From the NCBI GenBank assembly GCA_009746045.1, contig RPFO01001440.1, positions 1 to 54,335 on the forward strand: a stretch of DNA of 54,335 bases. Reading direction: 5' to 3'. Each line of letters starts with the position of its first letter. Within the stretch, counting starts at the first letter, position 1. Source of the DNA: Mesostigma viride. Lineage: Eukaryota > Streptophyta > Mesostigmatophyceae > Mesostigmatales > Mesostigmataceae. This document shows positions 10,702 to 21,273 of this stretch, piece after piece. A model generated the notes under the pieces. It ran no database searches. It saw only the letters and a list, made by a program, of their open reading frames with translations, and was not told where the DNA came from. The position numbers and the translations under genes were made by a program.

Positions 10702-10754
10702 GTCAGTTCTTCCTTTTTCCTTCGCCTTTATTGTTGTGTCCCCACTTGTATATA

Positions 10755-12005
10755 ATGCCTCGTGGCAAACCGGGCGACGGCGACAAGGGCGAGGAGGCAC
10801 CGGCTGGAGAGAGCCAGGAGCCTAGGAAGGACAAGGAGACGCTGGTGGGAGAGGCGATCCCAGCCAGCGACGGCGATGGGGGAAAGCGGCCAGGGAGCAA
10901 GAGGCGACACGAGGACTCGGTGGAGGAGGCGCGCAAGGTGCGGGCGACAGGGCCATCTGATGCAATAACGGTGGCGAATGGGCAACCAGCCGTGGAGAAG
11001 CGTAAGAGGGACACCTCCGCTGACGGCAATGGTAAGAGGCTTCATGTGGATGTGCTCTCCCCTGTGCCTGCTGGACCAAGTGGTGCTGTTGCTGTGACAC
11101 CCGCTGTGGTGGAGCCAGTGAAGGCGATGCCAGGGTCGAGGCCTCACATGAGTGCAGTCACTGTTATGAATGGACAAAAGCCTCTTAACCCACCACTAGC
11201 ACAGGAAGCTTTAGACAAGTGGCTAGAGGACATGGAGCTGGTTGTATTCTCCGTGGACCCCACTGTCAACCTAGTGCAAGTGTTTCACTCGTCCACGTGC
11301 AACAGGGACTCATCAGAGCGTGTCAGGGAAAAGGCTAGGACTGCTGTCAAGGATAAGCTAACCTGGGCACAGTTCCTGGATGGGTTGAGGGAGGAGTTCT
11401 CTGACAAGGTTCTCAACCTCACCAACTATTATAAACATCAGTATGACACCTTTGAGATAGTGGGTCCTGTGGCAGAGGAATGGGCTAGGCTCAACCGTAT
11501 CAGGGACAAGGGGGCCAAGTATGGCTTCCTGGTCACAGATAGAGCCTTGGCAGACTATTTCCTGGACCGTATGGGTCTGAGTGTGGATGGTAGGAATGGT
11601 GCCCGCATGTTTCTTAACCAGACTGATGGCTCCTTGCGTGCTCTGGAGCTTGTAATCCTCAGCATAAGGAAGCCAGATCCTGCCTGCAAAGCTATCCAGT
11701 CCCATGGCAGCAATGCCACCTCCGCTGTGCAGGGCCAAGGTGATGTCCCCGGGTACCCAGCCCGTGATGGGGCAAGGCCCAACAAGCGTAAGCGCTTCAG
11801 GCGCCAGAGGCAGGGGGCTCAGGGTGGCAAGGGTGCACTGGGTTCCCAAGGAGGGGTTGGGAGCCAGCAAGCTGGTGGTCAGCAGGGTAAGGGTGGCCAA
11901 GGGCAAGGCAAGGGCCAAGCTCAAGGCAACCAGGGCAAGCAGGGTGGGCAGTCTCAGGGAGGCCAGGGGAAGCCTGGCAAGGGTGGGGCTCATTACAATT
12001 CGTTC
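10755..12005 (+). CDS. Element 2 gag, capsid part (cut by MITE)
   Basis: I choose ATG at 10,755 (MPRGKPGDGDKG); the longer open frame from 10,698 has no better support. Residues 1-125 are charged and low in complexity. About residues 135-300 form the capsid-like region: AQEALDKWLEDMELVVFSVDP, WAQFLDGLREEFSDKV, EEWARLNRIRDKG. The rest is Lys/Arg then Gly/Gln-rich (QGGKG repeats). The frame runs into the MITE at 12,006 and ends at 12,113 within it. The zinc knuckle that should follow lies beyond the MITE at 12,776. Gag packages the RNA and assembles particles. Confidence 0.75.
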
Positions 12006-12761
12006 AAGTGGCCCGCCGGAGCGGCTGTACAATTTTTCCCAGTGAGCGCGCTGCCAAGTGTACTTGTGGGCAAATTTTTAGGTGCTCCGTCACTTCGAGG
12101 TACTAAAAACTAGGCTACGGTACGAATTCAGCAAATTTCAGCGAATTTTCAGTCGAACCAAAGGAAGTGACGCCAACTACCAAAAAGTTTCCGTTACGAA
12201 TTTTCAGCCCAACACTCGCGCAAAATGAAGTGACGGCAACTACCAAAATGTTTCCGTTACGAATTTTCACTCCCACACGTTTGCACAAGAGGAAGTGACG
12301 GCAACTACCAAAACGTTTCCGTTACGAATTTTCAGTCCCACACTTCGCGCAAATTTTAGTAGGGCTGCACGCAAGCTACCTTTCAAAATTTTGCGCTAGT
12401 ATGGAACGCATTTCATTCGTCTGGAGGAACGCTGCCCGCCAACTACCCCCGTTCAGAAAGTTCCGCCGAAATTTACTTGAGATTTGGAAATCTGAACGTC
12501 CGCGCAAATTTTAGTAGGGCTGCACGCAAGCTACCTTTCAAAATTTTGCGCAAGTATGGAACGCAATTCATTCGTCCGGAGGAATGCTGCTCGTCAACTG
12601 CCCCCGTTCAGAAAGTTGCGCCGAACTTTACTTGAGATTTGGAAATCTGAACGTGCGGTTGGAGTTTCGCGGGGAAACCCAAGTTCCCCAAGTAATTCAC
12701 CAATGACGCGCTTCGAACACTTGCCCGCTAAAACCTAAGCAGCCGCTCCGGCTGGCCACTT
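12006..12761 (+). mobile_element. MITE-like element, copy A
   Basis: Non-coding 756-bp unit with terminal inverted repeats AAGTGGCCCGCCGGAGCGGCTG / CAGCCGCTCCGGCTGGCCACTT (one mismatch in the first part). Inside are about 3.5 tandem units of about 63 bp (GAATTTTCAG...GAAGTGACGGCAACTACCAAAACG...) at 12,143-12,360 and two units of about 155 bp from 12,347 to 12,655. No transposase ORF. Copy B at 13,299 is the same unit inverted. The match between copies runs some 14-17 bp beyond these ends, so the true termini may be longer. Confidence 0.85.
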
Positions 12762-12775
12762 AAACGAAACATGAT

Positions 12776-12898
12776 GCTGGGTCTGGGAAGAAGGGTGGAG
12801 CATGCTTTGTGTGTGGCAAGGAAGGTCACTGGCGTCGTGAGTGCCCTGACAGGAAGGCCAAGCCTGCTGGGGCAGGGGGCCAGTCTGGGCAGCAGTGA
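12776..12898 (+). pseudogene. Element 2 gag zinc knuckle fragment
   Basis: Between the two MITE copies the plus strand encodes GSGKKGGA then CFVCGKEGHWRREC (CX2CX4HX4C) and DRKAKPAGAGG, ending at TGA 12,896-12,898. It is the nucleocapsid end of gag, separated from the capsid part by MITE copy A, so the element cannot now make an intact Gag from this copy. Confidence 0.8.
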
Positions 12899-12946
12899 CT
12901 AGCTACATCATCCCCTGTAAATAGTCAATCACCCCTTGGGGAAGGT

Positions 12947-13298
12947 GTGCTGGATGTACATAAGGACGGGGGTGTGCCCCTTGTGCAGCAGCAAGGGTGT
13001 AAAGATGTTGTTCTTCCACTGGATTGCAATAACAATGCTGCAGCTGAATTCCCTATGCCTCATGCAGATGGTGGGTCTCCAGCAGGTGCTGGCCTGGAGG
13101 GCCAAGGGACCTTGCTGGAAGGGCCTGAAGCGGTCCAGGGTGCAGGGCCTGGCTTGGGGCGTCAGGATGGCCTGCAGGGAAGCCCTGGAACCTCAGGAGT
13201 GGATCATGTGTCCCCACACACGGTTCAGACGTCTCGCCAGGTCAGTACTGAGAGAGTGCTGAGCTATGCTGAGGCTGGCCATACATCAAGTTTCGTTT
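12947..13298 (+). pseudogene. Element 2 pol N-terminal linker
   Basis: Open reading beginning LDVHKDGGVPLVQQQG, acidic and Gly/Pro-rich, running up to MITE copy B. This is where a Copia protease would normally sit, between zinc knuckle and integrase, yet no DTG/DSG motif is present. Element 1 has a similar motif-less acidic linker before its integrase. It supports the view that the protease has moved downstream in this family. Confidence 0.5.
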
Positions 13299-14053
13299 AA
13301 GTGGCCAGCCGGAGCGGCTGCTTAGGTTTTAGCGGGCAAGTGTTCGAAGCGCGTCATTGGTGAATTACTCGGGAACTTGGGTTTCCCCGCGAAACTCCAA
13401 CCGCACGTTCAGATTTCCAAATCTCAAGTAAAGTTCGGCGCAACTTTCTGAACGGGGGCAGTTGACGAGCAGCATTCCTCCGGGCGAATGAATTGCGTTC
13501 CATACTTGCGCAAAATTTTGAAAGGTAGCTTGCGTGCAGCCCTACTAAAATTTGCGCGGACGTTCAGATTTCCAAATCTCAAGTAAATTTCGGCGGAACT
13601 TTCTGAACGGGGGTAGTTGGCGGGCAGCGTTCCTCCAGACGAATGAAATGCGTTCCATACTAGCGCAAAATTTTGAAAGGTAGCTTGCGTGCAGCCCTAC
13701 TAAAATTTGCGCGAAGTGTGGGACTGAAAATTCGTAACGGAAACGTTTTGGTAGTTGCCGTCACTTCCTCTTGTGCAAACGTGTGGGAGTGAAAATTCGT
13801 AACGGAAACTTTTTGGTAGTTGCCGTCACTTCATTTTGCGCGAGTGTTGGGCTGAAAATTCGTAACGGAAACTTTTTGGTAGTTGCCGTCACTTCCTTTG
13901 GTTCGACTGAAAATTCGCTGAAATTTGCTGAATTCGTACCGTAGCCTAATTTTTAGTACCTCGAAGTGACGGGGCACCTAAAAATTTGCCCACAAGTACA
14001 CTTGGCAGCGCGCTCACTGGGAAAAATTGTACAGCCGCTCCGGCGGGCCACTT
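13299..14053 (-). mobile_element. MITE-like element, copy B (inverted)
   Basis: A 755-bp reverse-complement copy of 12006-12761 with only scattered substitutions. It ends GGGCCACTT at 14,053 immediately before the integrase reading resumes. A 3' fragment of the same family lies at 52,381-52,644. Confidence 0.85.
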
Positions 14054-15623
14054 GAACGAATTGTAATGAGGTTGCATCACATGTTTGGACATTCTGGGCA
14101 GGCTGCAATGTTTGCTTGGAAGCTAGGTAGGGAGCCTTTGTGGGAGGCTTGCCAGGCTGCTGCTGAGAACTGTGGTTGCCAGGAGAATGCTGTTCACCCA
14201 CCTCAGTCCCATGCTAGGGAGCCTGCTAGGGAGCGTGGCGACATCCAGATGGATATCCAGCATATCAGGGGCTTGTATATATTGGTGGGGTGGACAGGTT
14301 CAGTAGATACAGGCTGATAGACGTTCTGCCTGGTATGCAGGAGCACCACTTGTTGTTGGGTATGAAGGCCCTGATCCCAGGCTTTGGGGTGTGCAAGAGT
14401 GTGCAGGCAGACTTGCAGTTTGACTGTTTGCTCAAGCATCAGGACCAGCTGCCTTGTAAGCTGGTAGTAGTCCCCAGGGAGAGTCATGGGCAGCAAGGGG
14501 CTGTAGAGAGATCCATACGTGAGTGAAGACAGTGGTGCTAGCAGCAGAGTCAGTGCCACTTGTGGCATCTGCCTTAGAGAGGGCAGCCTGGTGTAAGGGG
14601 ATAGAAGAGCAGCTGAACCACAGGGTTAACTATTACTTTGATGGTGTGGCTGTCTCTCCCCTGGCCCTGCAGTATAGCTTACCTGAGAACGTGGTGCAGG
14701 CCAGTCTTAGGAAGGCAGATAGGTTATTTGCCCAGCTGAGACGTAAGGACAAGAACTGGAATGTGCTGAGGCCTCAGGTGGGGCTGAAGGTCAGGATGTG
14801 GAAGGAACCATCTATTCCAGGCAAGCGGGGGAAGTGGCAGGATGGGGTTGTCACTCGTGTGGAAGAAGCTAACAGATCTTGCCTGGTGGCTTTGGAAAAG
14901 GATCCAAGGCACGTGTACAGGTTGTCCTGGGCTCATGTCAAGGAAAGAAGGCCACATGCAATCTGGCCTGCAGACGGGCCAGGCCCTCCCAGCTGGGTTG
15001 AGGAGCCAGGCCAGAGCCAGGCAGCAGCAGCTAACAATCCTCTGGTGGTGGATGATGGTCTGTCCCTGCTGGAAGATGACGAGCAGGAGGAGGCTGCTGA
15101 AGCAACTGTCACAAGGCCAGAGGGGACGGGGCAGCCACCTAAGGCCCGGGGGCCTCTCATGGCGGACGTCATCCGAGCACTCATGCGCAGCAAACATGAT
15201 CCCAAGGTATCCAAGCTCACGGGGTGGGGGTCGTGCTGGGCAGCTACAATGGAGGTAGATACCAACTCACAGGTGTCTGTCATCAGGGAAGAGGATGCTG
15301 TAGGCTTACAGATGTCCCATCCCAGTTGCCTTGCTGTGTCTGATTTCTCAGGAAAGGTGTCCATGAAGATCCTTGGGGAAGTGAGTGTGCCTATCTTAGG
15401 GGTGCCCACCACGTTCTGTGTGGTAGAGGGCTATCAGGGGCCTGCCATTCTGGGTCAGAACTTCTTGTGCATGCCAGGGGTTACTTTGACCTCTGATGAG
15501 TTGGCACTAGAAGGCAGGGGCAGCCTCCCCCTTGAAAGATATCACTATTCCCAGGGTCTTGCAGTGGCGGTGAAGGCTGTTAGAGTCAGCCAGCTGAGGG
15601 TCCTCAAGGTCAGGAGCCCATAG
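14054..15623 (+). pseudogene. Element 2 pol: integrase and protease-like domain
   Basis: Integrase: HHMFGH and CQAAAENCGC zinc site, QMDIQHIRG, a frame change at about 14,285 (VGWTGSV versus VDRFSRYRLIDVLPG), QADLQFD, HGQQGAVERSIRE with a TGA at 14,524, then GIEEQLNHRVNYYFDGVAVSP and a C-terminal domain (MWKEPSIPGKRGKW). From about 15,180 follows the retropepsin-like domain: MEVDTNSQVSVI, VKILGEVSVPILG-type strand and GPAILGQNFL. The order INT then PR and the triad DTN equal element 1. The frame is lost again near 15,600 before RT. The integrase joins cDNA to target DNA; the observed 5-bp duplication is typical of such enzymes. Confidence 0.83.
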
Positions 15624-15634
15624 CTGAGGACCTG

Positions 15635-16651
15635 TTGATAATCCCAACCACCTTTGATCCACGGCAGTTAGGGGTAAACAGGTACCAGATAGCTGCTCAC
15701 AGTCCTATTCCCTGGCGCCAGCTAGTCGAGATGATGCAAAGCCCCAAGATGGCTAAGGCATGGACTCTTGGCTTTGTTGCTTCTGGGCATGAGTGGATAG
15801 TTTCCAACTGTGCAGAACCTGTGGATGAGCTGCCAGAAGTTCACCAGCTGCTCAGATTGATGTTTGTCCTCAAGCTCAAGGAGGTAGATGGTGTCCAGGT
15901 GCCACATGTCAGACCAGTTGTAACCGAGTATCATGGCACTGGCCAGTTGTTAGATGAGGAGCTCTATACTCCAGGGATGCTGCATGACACGTGGAGGATT
16001 CTGCTGTGTATATTTCTGTCTTTTCTGGTTAAGGGTGTGCCCTATAGCTCTGTGCTGATTGATTTCAAGAGGGCTTTTCTCAAGGGTGACCAAGATCAGG
16101 CTAGGCAGACTTGGAGAGATATCCCTCCTTTCTTTGTGACTGTACCTGCTGTATGGAGAGCAGAGATAAAGGCCAGGTACCTGAGAATTCTGAAAGGGTT
16201 GGAAGGTCTCAGGTCCAGTCCCATTATCTGGAGAAAGAGCCTAGAGAAATTCTTGAAGAATACTTGTGGGTTTTCTGTGTCTCCAGTGGATCCCTGTTTG
16301 TTCCAAGGGTCCCACAATGGCCTTCCTGTCTTTGCCTCACTGCATGGTGATGACCTGCATCTCATAGGTCCACCAGACTGGGTTGAGGCTGTCTTGGCTA
16401 AGATCCAGAAGCGGTTTGAGCTGGGTAAGATACAGCACATGGTGGAGAATGAGCCTATGGTCTTCTGTGGCATGCAGGCTACGTTGTTCCAAGCCAAGGG
16501 CTCGTGGTTCATCAGGATGGAGGGTGGTAAGGACTACCCACAGCAGATTGTAGATGCATTGCAGGAGCCCATCACGCAGGCTAGGTGTGCTACCATCAGG
16601 GGCATGCTGGCATGGCTTGCAAGTATATGTGCCCCTGACTTGCTGGTTTGA
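15635..16651 (+). pseudogene. Element 2 reverse transcriptase
   Basis: RVT_2-type RT, nearly complete. Motifs: LMFVLKLKEVDGVQVPHVRPV, EELYTPGMLHDTWR, VLIDFKRAFLKGD (first catalytic Asp), ILKGLEGLRSSPIIW, VSPVDPCLF, VFASLHGDDLHLIG (His in place of Tyr in YxDD), MVENEPMVFCGMQ. It ends CAPDLLV-stop at 16,651, where a frame change leads into RNase H. It is about 40-60% similar to element 1 by eye across motif blocks, so the family is diverse rather than a recent burst. Confidence 0.86.
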
Positions 16652-17250
16652 GTCGACTTACTGATTCCCAGCTGGTTGAGGTGGGTGCTGAGAGTGTGGT
16701 GCAGGCTGTCATGATGTCTCCCCCTCTTATACTGGGTCCTGTGGATTTGTACAAGCCCCTTGACATGGTTCTCTATGTGGACAGTTCTATGGATAATAGG
16801 AAGGTCACAGAGGTCAGGGGCAGGGCAGCAGCATTAGTTACCCTGGAGCAAGATCACACCTCACTTGTTACCTGGTACAGTCGGTTGCAGAACAGGGTTA
16901 CACCCAGCAGTGATATTGCTGAGTGCAGGGCAATCTGTGAAGGGCTGCATACTGCTCTTTACTTGAGGGAGCTCTTCTACCAGCTATGTCAAGTGGCTTC
17001 CTGTAGGTTGCAGCTGCACACACTGGTGAGGACTGATAGCATGGGCATGGTGCAATTTGTGCACAGGCAGCTGGCCAGGAGCAGGGACCTTGACTACTTG
17101 TTGCTCAAGGAGATGTCCTACCTAGCTCACATTGAACATGTGCCTGGTGTGGACAACCCTGCAGATGCCCTCACCAAGCTGGAGGAGAAGGCGGAGAGGC
17201 AGTACCCCCTGCTCCGTGGGCTCATGGACCCCTTACACGGGCGGCCATAG
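16648..17250 (+). pseudogene. Element 2 RNase H (pol C-terminus)
   Basis: Open stretch overlapping the RT stop by four bases (TGAG/ATG region). RNase H motifs: LYVDSSMDNRK, AECRAICEGLH, VRTDSMGMVQFVH, VDNPADALTKLEE. It ends HGRP-stop. It would be the C-terminal domain of the same polyprotein if one base were restored near 16,650. The co-linear match to element 1 confirms the domain end. Confidence 0.83.
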
Positions 17251-18235
17251 AGACCAGGCCTTGCTTCAGCTTGGGTGTCCCCAGTGGGCTGCTTGACCAA
17301 AGTACCAAGTGGTGACTGGTGCTTACTGGTTGACAGCCGGTCCTTCAGGGTTAGGTACACCCTCCTGGACAGGAGTTGGTGTGGAATGTCACTCCTACCA
17401 GCTGAGAATCATGCCTGGCCCTCCCCATGGGGTTCAGAAGAGTCGCCAGGACTTAAGTCGACGCCTTTGGCCTCAAACAGTTAGGCCATGCAAGGGCAAC
17501 CCGAATGCTGGTTCTTACAGGTTGCTGTATATATGTTTTCTAGTGCTTGTTTCCAACCTGTTGCTAATAAAGAACCTGGTTGTGTGACCATGTGGAACAT
17601 GGTTGCCAGGGCCACATTCTGGGTTATATAATGCTTGAATAAAACATAATCATGTCATGTCATTCTCATGTTGTTCCATGGTTGTAATGTTTCTCTTTGT
17701 GAAGTTCCAGGTCACCTATAAACCTGGAGGTTGGGGTGGGGTTCAATTCCCCAGCAGAGCCACAGCCTGGCATGAGTGATTCCTGGGCTTAACACCCAGT
17801 GAAGACATGGGCTCCCCAATAAGGCAGTATTTGCATGGTGCTACCTGAGTCTTTGAGCATAAAAGGGAAAGGCTGGCCAAGGCGGGCGCCATAAGAACGG
17901 GCGCCTGTGATAACTGTGAAAGATCAGGAACTCACAATAATACGTTCTTGGCATCCTTTAATCCCAGCCATTGGACTAGGTAATGTGCCTTGACTTTAAT
18001 CTAGCACCAAGTTCCCAAGGAAAGGTTGGGAGCTGACCAAGGGGTCAGGGGATAACCTGGGGTGACCTCTGATTCACTGGCCAGTACACCTAGCCTGGTC
18101 CAAGGGCGTATATGTTGTTACCCAAAGGAGGCAGGACCCTGGGCCCTATCAGGTCTGATCAACCCAAGGGACCAAGCGGTCTGTGGCTGAGTGGGCACAA
18201 GCAAGGTTAGGCTTGTTTCAAGCTGGTCCAGCTCC
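17251..18235 (+). other. Element 2 3' noncoding region with conserved motifs
   Basis: No credible ORF. AATAAAG (about 17,565) and GAATAAAAC (about 17,635) are possible poly(A) signals. A T-arm-like hairpin (TGGGG, TTCAATT, CCCCA) is at 17,737-17,753 and the doubled CGGGCGCC motif at 17,883-17,905; both have counterparts in element 1. Confidence 0.6.
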
Positions 18236-18253
18236 AAAAGAAGAAAGGGTTGG
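18236..18253 (+). promoter_or_regulatory. Polypurine tract of element 2
   Basis: AAAAGAAGAAAGGGTTGG directly before the 3' LTR, close in sequence to the element 1 tract. Confidence 0.85.
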
Positions 18254-18898
18254 AGTTAGCATTTTGGGCAACCAATATGCTAAGTGGATGCAGTTTGGAA
18301 AGACCTTTCCAACGCCGTGCTGACCGCCTGAAACAGACAAGGGACAAGAAAGATATGAAGTCCCGAAGTCCTAGCCATCCGTGGCCGACTAGGGTGCAGT
18401 CCTCTGGTAAGTGGACAGGACACGTGGCAGGCCGTGCCTGCACAGGCTTAGCCTGTCTATCACGTGACTGTGGTCCACGTAGACCAGGAGGAGCAGCAGC
18501 CTGTGACTGGTGGGTACTGGAGCTGGCACAGGGCTGCAAGGATACTATAGGCCTTGCAGGCGTGTGACAGGTCCTGTACTTCCTAGGTTGCAGAGTCTAG
18601 GCAAATCCAGTGCGTCCTGGCTCTGCACTGATGCCAGTGGACGTTGTGGATTTGCTTGCACGCCTGCACGTGCCTCGTCACGCCGATGGGAACGAGGAAC
18701 AACACAAAGGATATAGCTTGGTCATGGGGGATGACCAGCTATCTCGGAAAGCACGAACCGTGGGTGCCACCTTGGTTGTGGAAGTGCCCACCGTGGTCGT
18801 GGCCTGGTGCATGGATTTAAGGTTGCTGCCTTGCAACATTGGCTAAGCCGTGCTGTGAAAGACCAAGAGCTCACATACGTGGGGAGCTCTTTCTAACT
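18254..18898 (+). repeat. Element 2 3' LTR
   Basis: Same length as the 5' LTR (645 bp). Begins AGTTAG, ends CTAACT, and is followed by GCATA. Confidence 0.93.
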
Positions 18899-19249
18899 GC
18901 ATATTTCGGGCACGCTAGCTAAACGGACACGCTAACGATCCGGCAATCTGTGGGTGCAATAAGACCCATGTGAGCATGGCATAACAAGGAGCGTGGGCAA
19001 CAAGTGATCTGATCATAGCCACTGAGGAAGCGTAGCAAGGCTGTACGAGGACTAAGCTAAGGCTATGGCTGGTTGTGTACCGTGCGTTAGCGGTGCACGT
19101 GACTATTTATGGTGGCACAGCTAGGCAAACATTCTAAGCATGCATGGCTGCCATAGCGGCAGTGACTACCAATGGATACAAGCTAGGGCTACAAGCTATT
19201 CTAGCCCGCTGGGGGCGTCCACATCTTGTGCATGGTTGATCACTACTAA
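18899..19249 (-). repeat. LINE-derived repeat tail, inner part
   Basis: About 350 bp matching, inverted, 34,650-34,970. It links the ORF1 remnant at 19,250-20,737 with the TTAA tail at 8,691, so these are one LINE-type unit split by element 2. Confidence 0.7.
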
Positions 19250-20737
19250 CTAATCAGGTCCCCGCCCCAGGCGCCCCTCCAGTGTACCTTGCATGGGCTT
19301 CTGGGGGTCCTGCTTGTGGCGGAGGTATTCAGGCCACAGGTCACGTCGCTGCTGCTGCTGAGCGGGGGTCAGGTCGTCGTCCAGCGTCCAGGTGAGGTCG
19401 TGCAACCGCTTGCGACGAGAGAGGAACCGCTGCTTGTCCTCACGGGAGGGGAAGGTGAGCAGGACTGGTGCCCGGGGAGCCGCCTTGTCCAGTGAGTGGG
19501 GAAGGCGGTGGCACCCACGCAGTTCTACCTCACCTACCACTGAGGCCCGTGAGGGTAACTAGGAGCTGGCCCTTAGCTCGTCGGCAAGGGAGGTTGATCG
19601 ACGTCTCACCTGGCTTCTGGGGGAAACGACAGCACCACCCGGCAGTCGCGGCGGGCGCGGTCGGTGCATGGCCTCCCGTTGTTTCGAGCCTGGCGAAGGT
19701 CTTCAAGCTCCTGGAGTTTCGTAGCGATGGTGTTGGTGGTGGAGGCGGTCGCTGTCCGCAGTGCTCAGGTCCGCATAGGAGAGGGGCGGGAGGTCACCAG
19801 CATCCAGCCAGGGTGGCTGGGATGCGATGGCACTGGCCGTCTGCTCCGCTATCTTTGGGACCTGTGAGGCCAAGGCCTCGGTGTGGGCCGTGATGGCTTC
19901 AAGCTTCTTCATGAGCAGGCCGCACTTGCCCTCCACCTGGCGCATGGTTTAGGCGAGAGACAAGTGCAGCGTGCGTCTCAGATGCCTGCGCCGCGGTGTG
20001 CAGCGTCGTGAACTGGGGTTGGAGCTTGTGGACGACCTTGGTTTCCACATTGGAGACCCGGGCCTCCACCGTGTTGAGCGTCGTGTTCACTAGCGAGGTC
20101 AGAGCTCTTCTCGGCCAACGGCCAGGTCACGTGCTCCTCCAGCACTGCTCGGATGTCATCCTTGCAGAGGGAGGAAGCCGATGTGGCTGTTGGCCGCGCA
20201 GGCTGGGCTGGGGCGCGGATCTTGGCGGCGATTTTGTCCATTAAGGTAGCTCAGTGGAAGAAGCTGCACAGGATGGCGAGGCGTTGTTGGAGCTCTGGCC
20301 TGGTATAGAACGCCTCCTGGTTGTCGGCGGGGATGGGCCCTGTGGCCCCATGGAGCTTGTGTTCCTGAGCTGAAAAAACGCACTATTTCGGCGCATTCTT
20401 CTGTGGTAAGCTGCAGCCAGTTGCTGAAAGAAAAGCGGTCGTAATCTGGTAGGCACTTTCCCCATTTGTGTTCGGGGCAGGGTTTCTTGGGCTCGGGCGA
20501 GGCGCTTGGCGATGGTTTTGCTGGCGATGGATTTGCGATCGAGCCCAGGCGGCTGGGCAAGGACGATGGCGAGTGGGTTGGGCTGGGAGCCGGAAAGCTC
20601 CTTTTCCAAACCCCGTTTTGCTTTTGGGAATACTGCGTTTCAGCCGTAACCGATAAGTTATACTGGCGCCGTGTGCGTCTCAAACAAGCGCATCGAATGC
20701 AAGTGGTCTGACCGTATGTGGCCGGGCTCAGACGCAA
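19250..20737 (-). pseudogene. LINE ORF1-type protein remnant
   Basis: Minus-strand pieces in several frames form one protein: a Pro/Ser-rich N-terminus, a KKPCPEHKWGKCLPDYDRF segment, a region with heptad character (NTTLNTVEARVSNVETKV; MKKLEAITAHTEALASQV), and a C-terminal domain APVLLTFPSREDKQRFLSRR ... LDDDLTPAQQQQRRDLWPEY. The order coiled coil then 'PVLLxF...LxPAQ..RRxLWPxY' is that of L1-type ORF1 nucleic-acid-binding proteins. Several frameshifts break it. No ORF2 (endonuclease/RT) follows; about 500 bp later the unit ends in a TTAA tail, so it may be a non-autonomous family. Confidence 0.6.
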
Positions 20738-20836
20738 AAGATCTGAGCTCCGCCGTCAGCCATATACCGCCGTCAGCCATTTCTCGGCATGTGTGAGGGT
20801 AAAACGTCAACACTTTTGAGGACTTATGCTCACGTG

Positions 20837-21211
20837 ATGGATGGATGGATGGATGGATGGATGGATGGATGGATGGATGGATGGATGGATGGATGGATGG
20901 ATGGATGGATGGATGGATGGATGGATGGATGGATGGATGGATGGATGGATGGATGGATGGATGGATGGATGGATGGATGGATGGATGGATGGATGGATGG
21001 ATGGATGGATGGATGGATGGATGGATGGATGGATGGATGGATGGATGGATGGATGGATGGATGGATGGATGGATGGATGGATGGATGGATGGATGGATGG
21101 ATGGATGGATGGATGGATGGATGGATGGATGGATGGATGGATGGATGGATGGATGGATGGATGGATGGATGGATGGATGGATGGATGGATGGATGGATGG
21201 ATGGATGGATG
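20837..21211. repeat. GATG microsatellite
   Basis: About 94 uninterrupted GATG/ATGG units. All long ORFs here (MDGW and PSIH repeats) are artefacts of the tract. Confidence 0.97.
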
Positions 21212-21273
21212 GGTACACGCAATCCTACCGGTCTAATCTATCTACTACAACAAACCAACTCTAGGGGTCTTGC

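Larger units (their letters stand above)
8844..18898 (+). mobile_element. Copia-like LTR retrotransposon, element 2
   Basis: A 10.06-kb element on the plus strand between two 645-bp LTRs (8844-9488, 18254-18898), flanked by the 5-bp duplication GCATA (8839-8843 and 18899-18903). Order: LTR, 26-base leader, pre-gag ORF, gag, zinc knuckle, integrase, protease-like domain, RT, RNase H, about 1 kb of noncoding sequence, polypurine tract, LTR. Two inverted copies of a MITE-like element (12006-12761 and 13299-14053) account for about 1.5 kb of its length. The LTRs differ at roughly a dozen sites, so it is older than element 1. Architecture and motifs match element 1, but the proteins have diverged clearly. 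Confidence 0.92.

Noticed and set aside
2379-17250. Bacterial or phage contamination
   Set aside because: Spliced transporter, LTR and LINE elements with target duplications and microsatellites are all eukaryotic.
17690-17760. tRNA gene in the element 2 3' region
   Set aside because: Only a T-arm-like hairpin is convincing; there is no acceptor stem partner and no A-box/D-arm.
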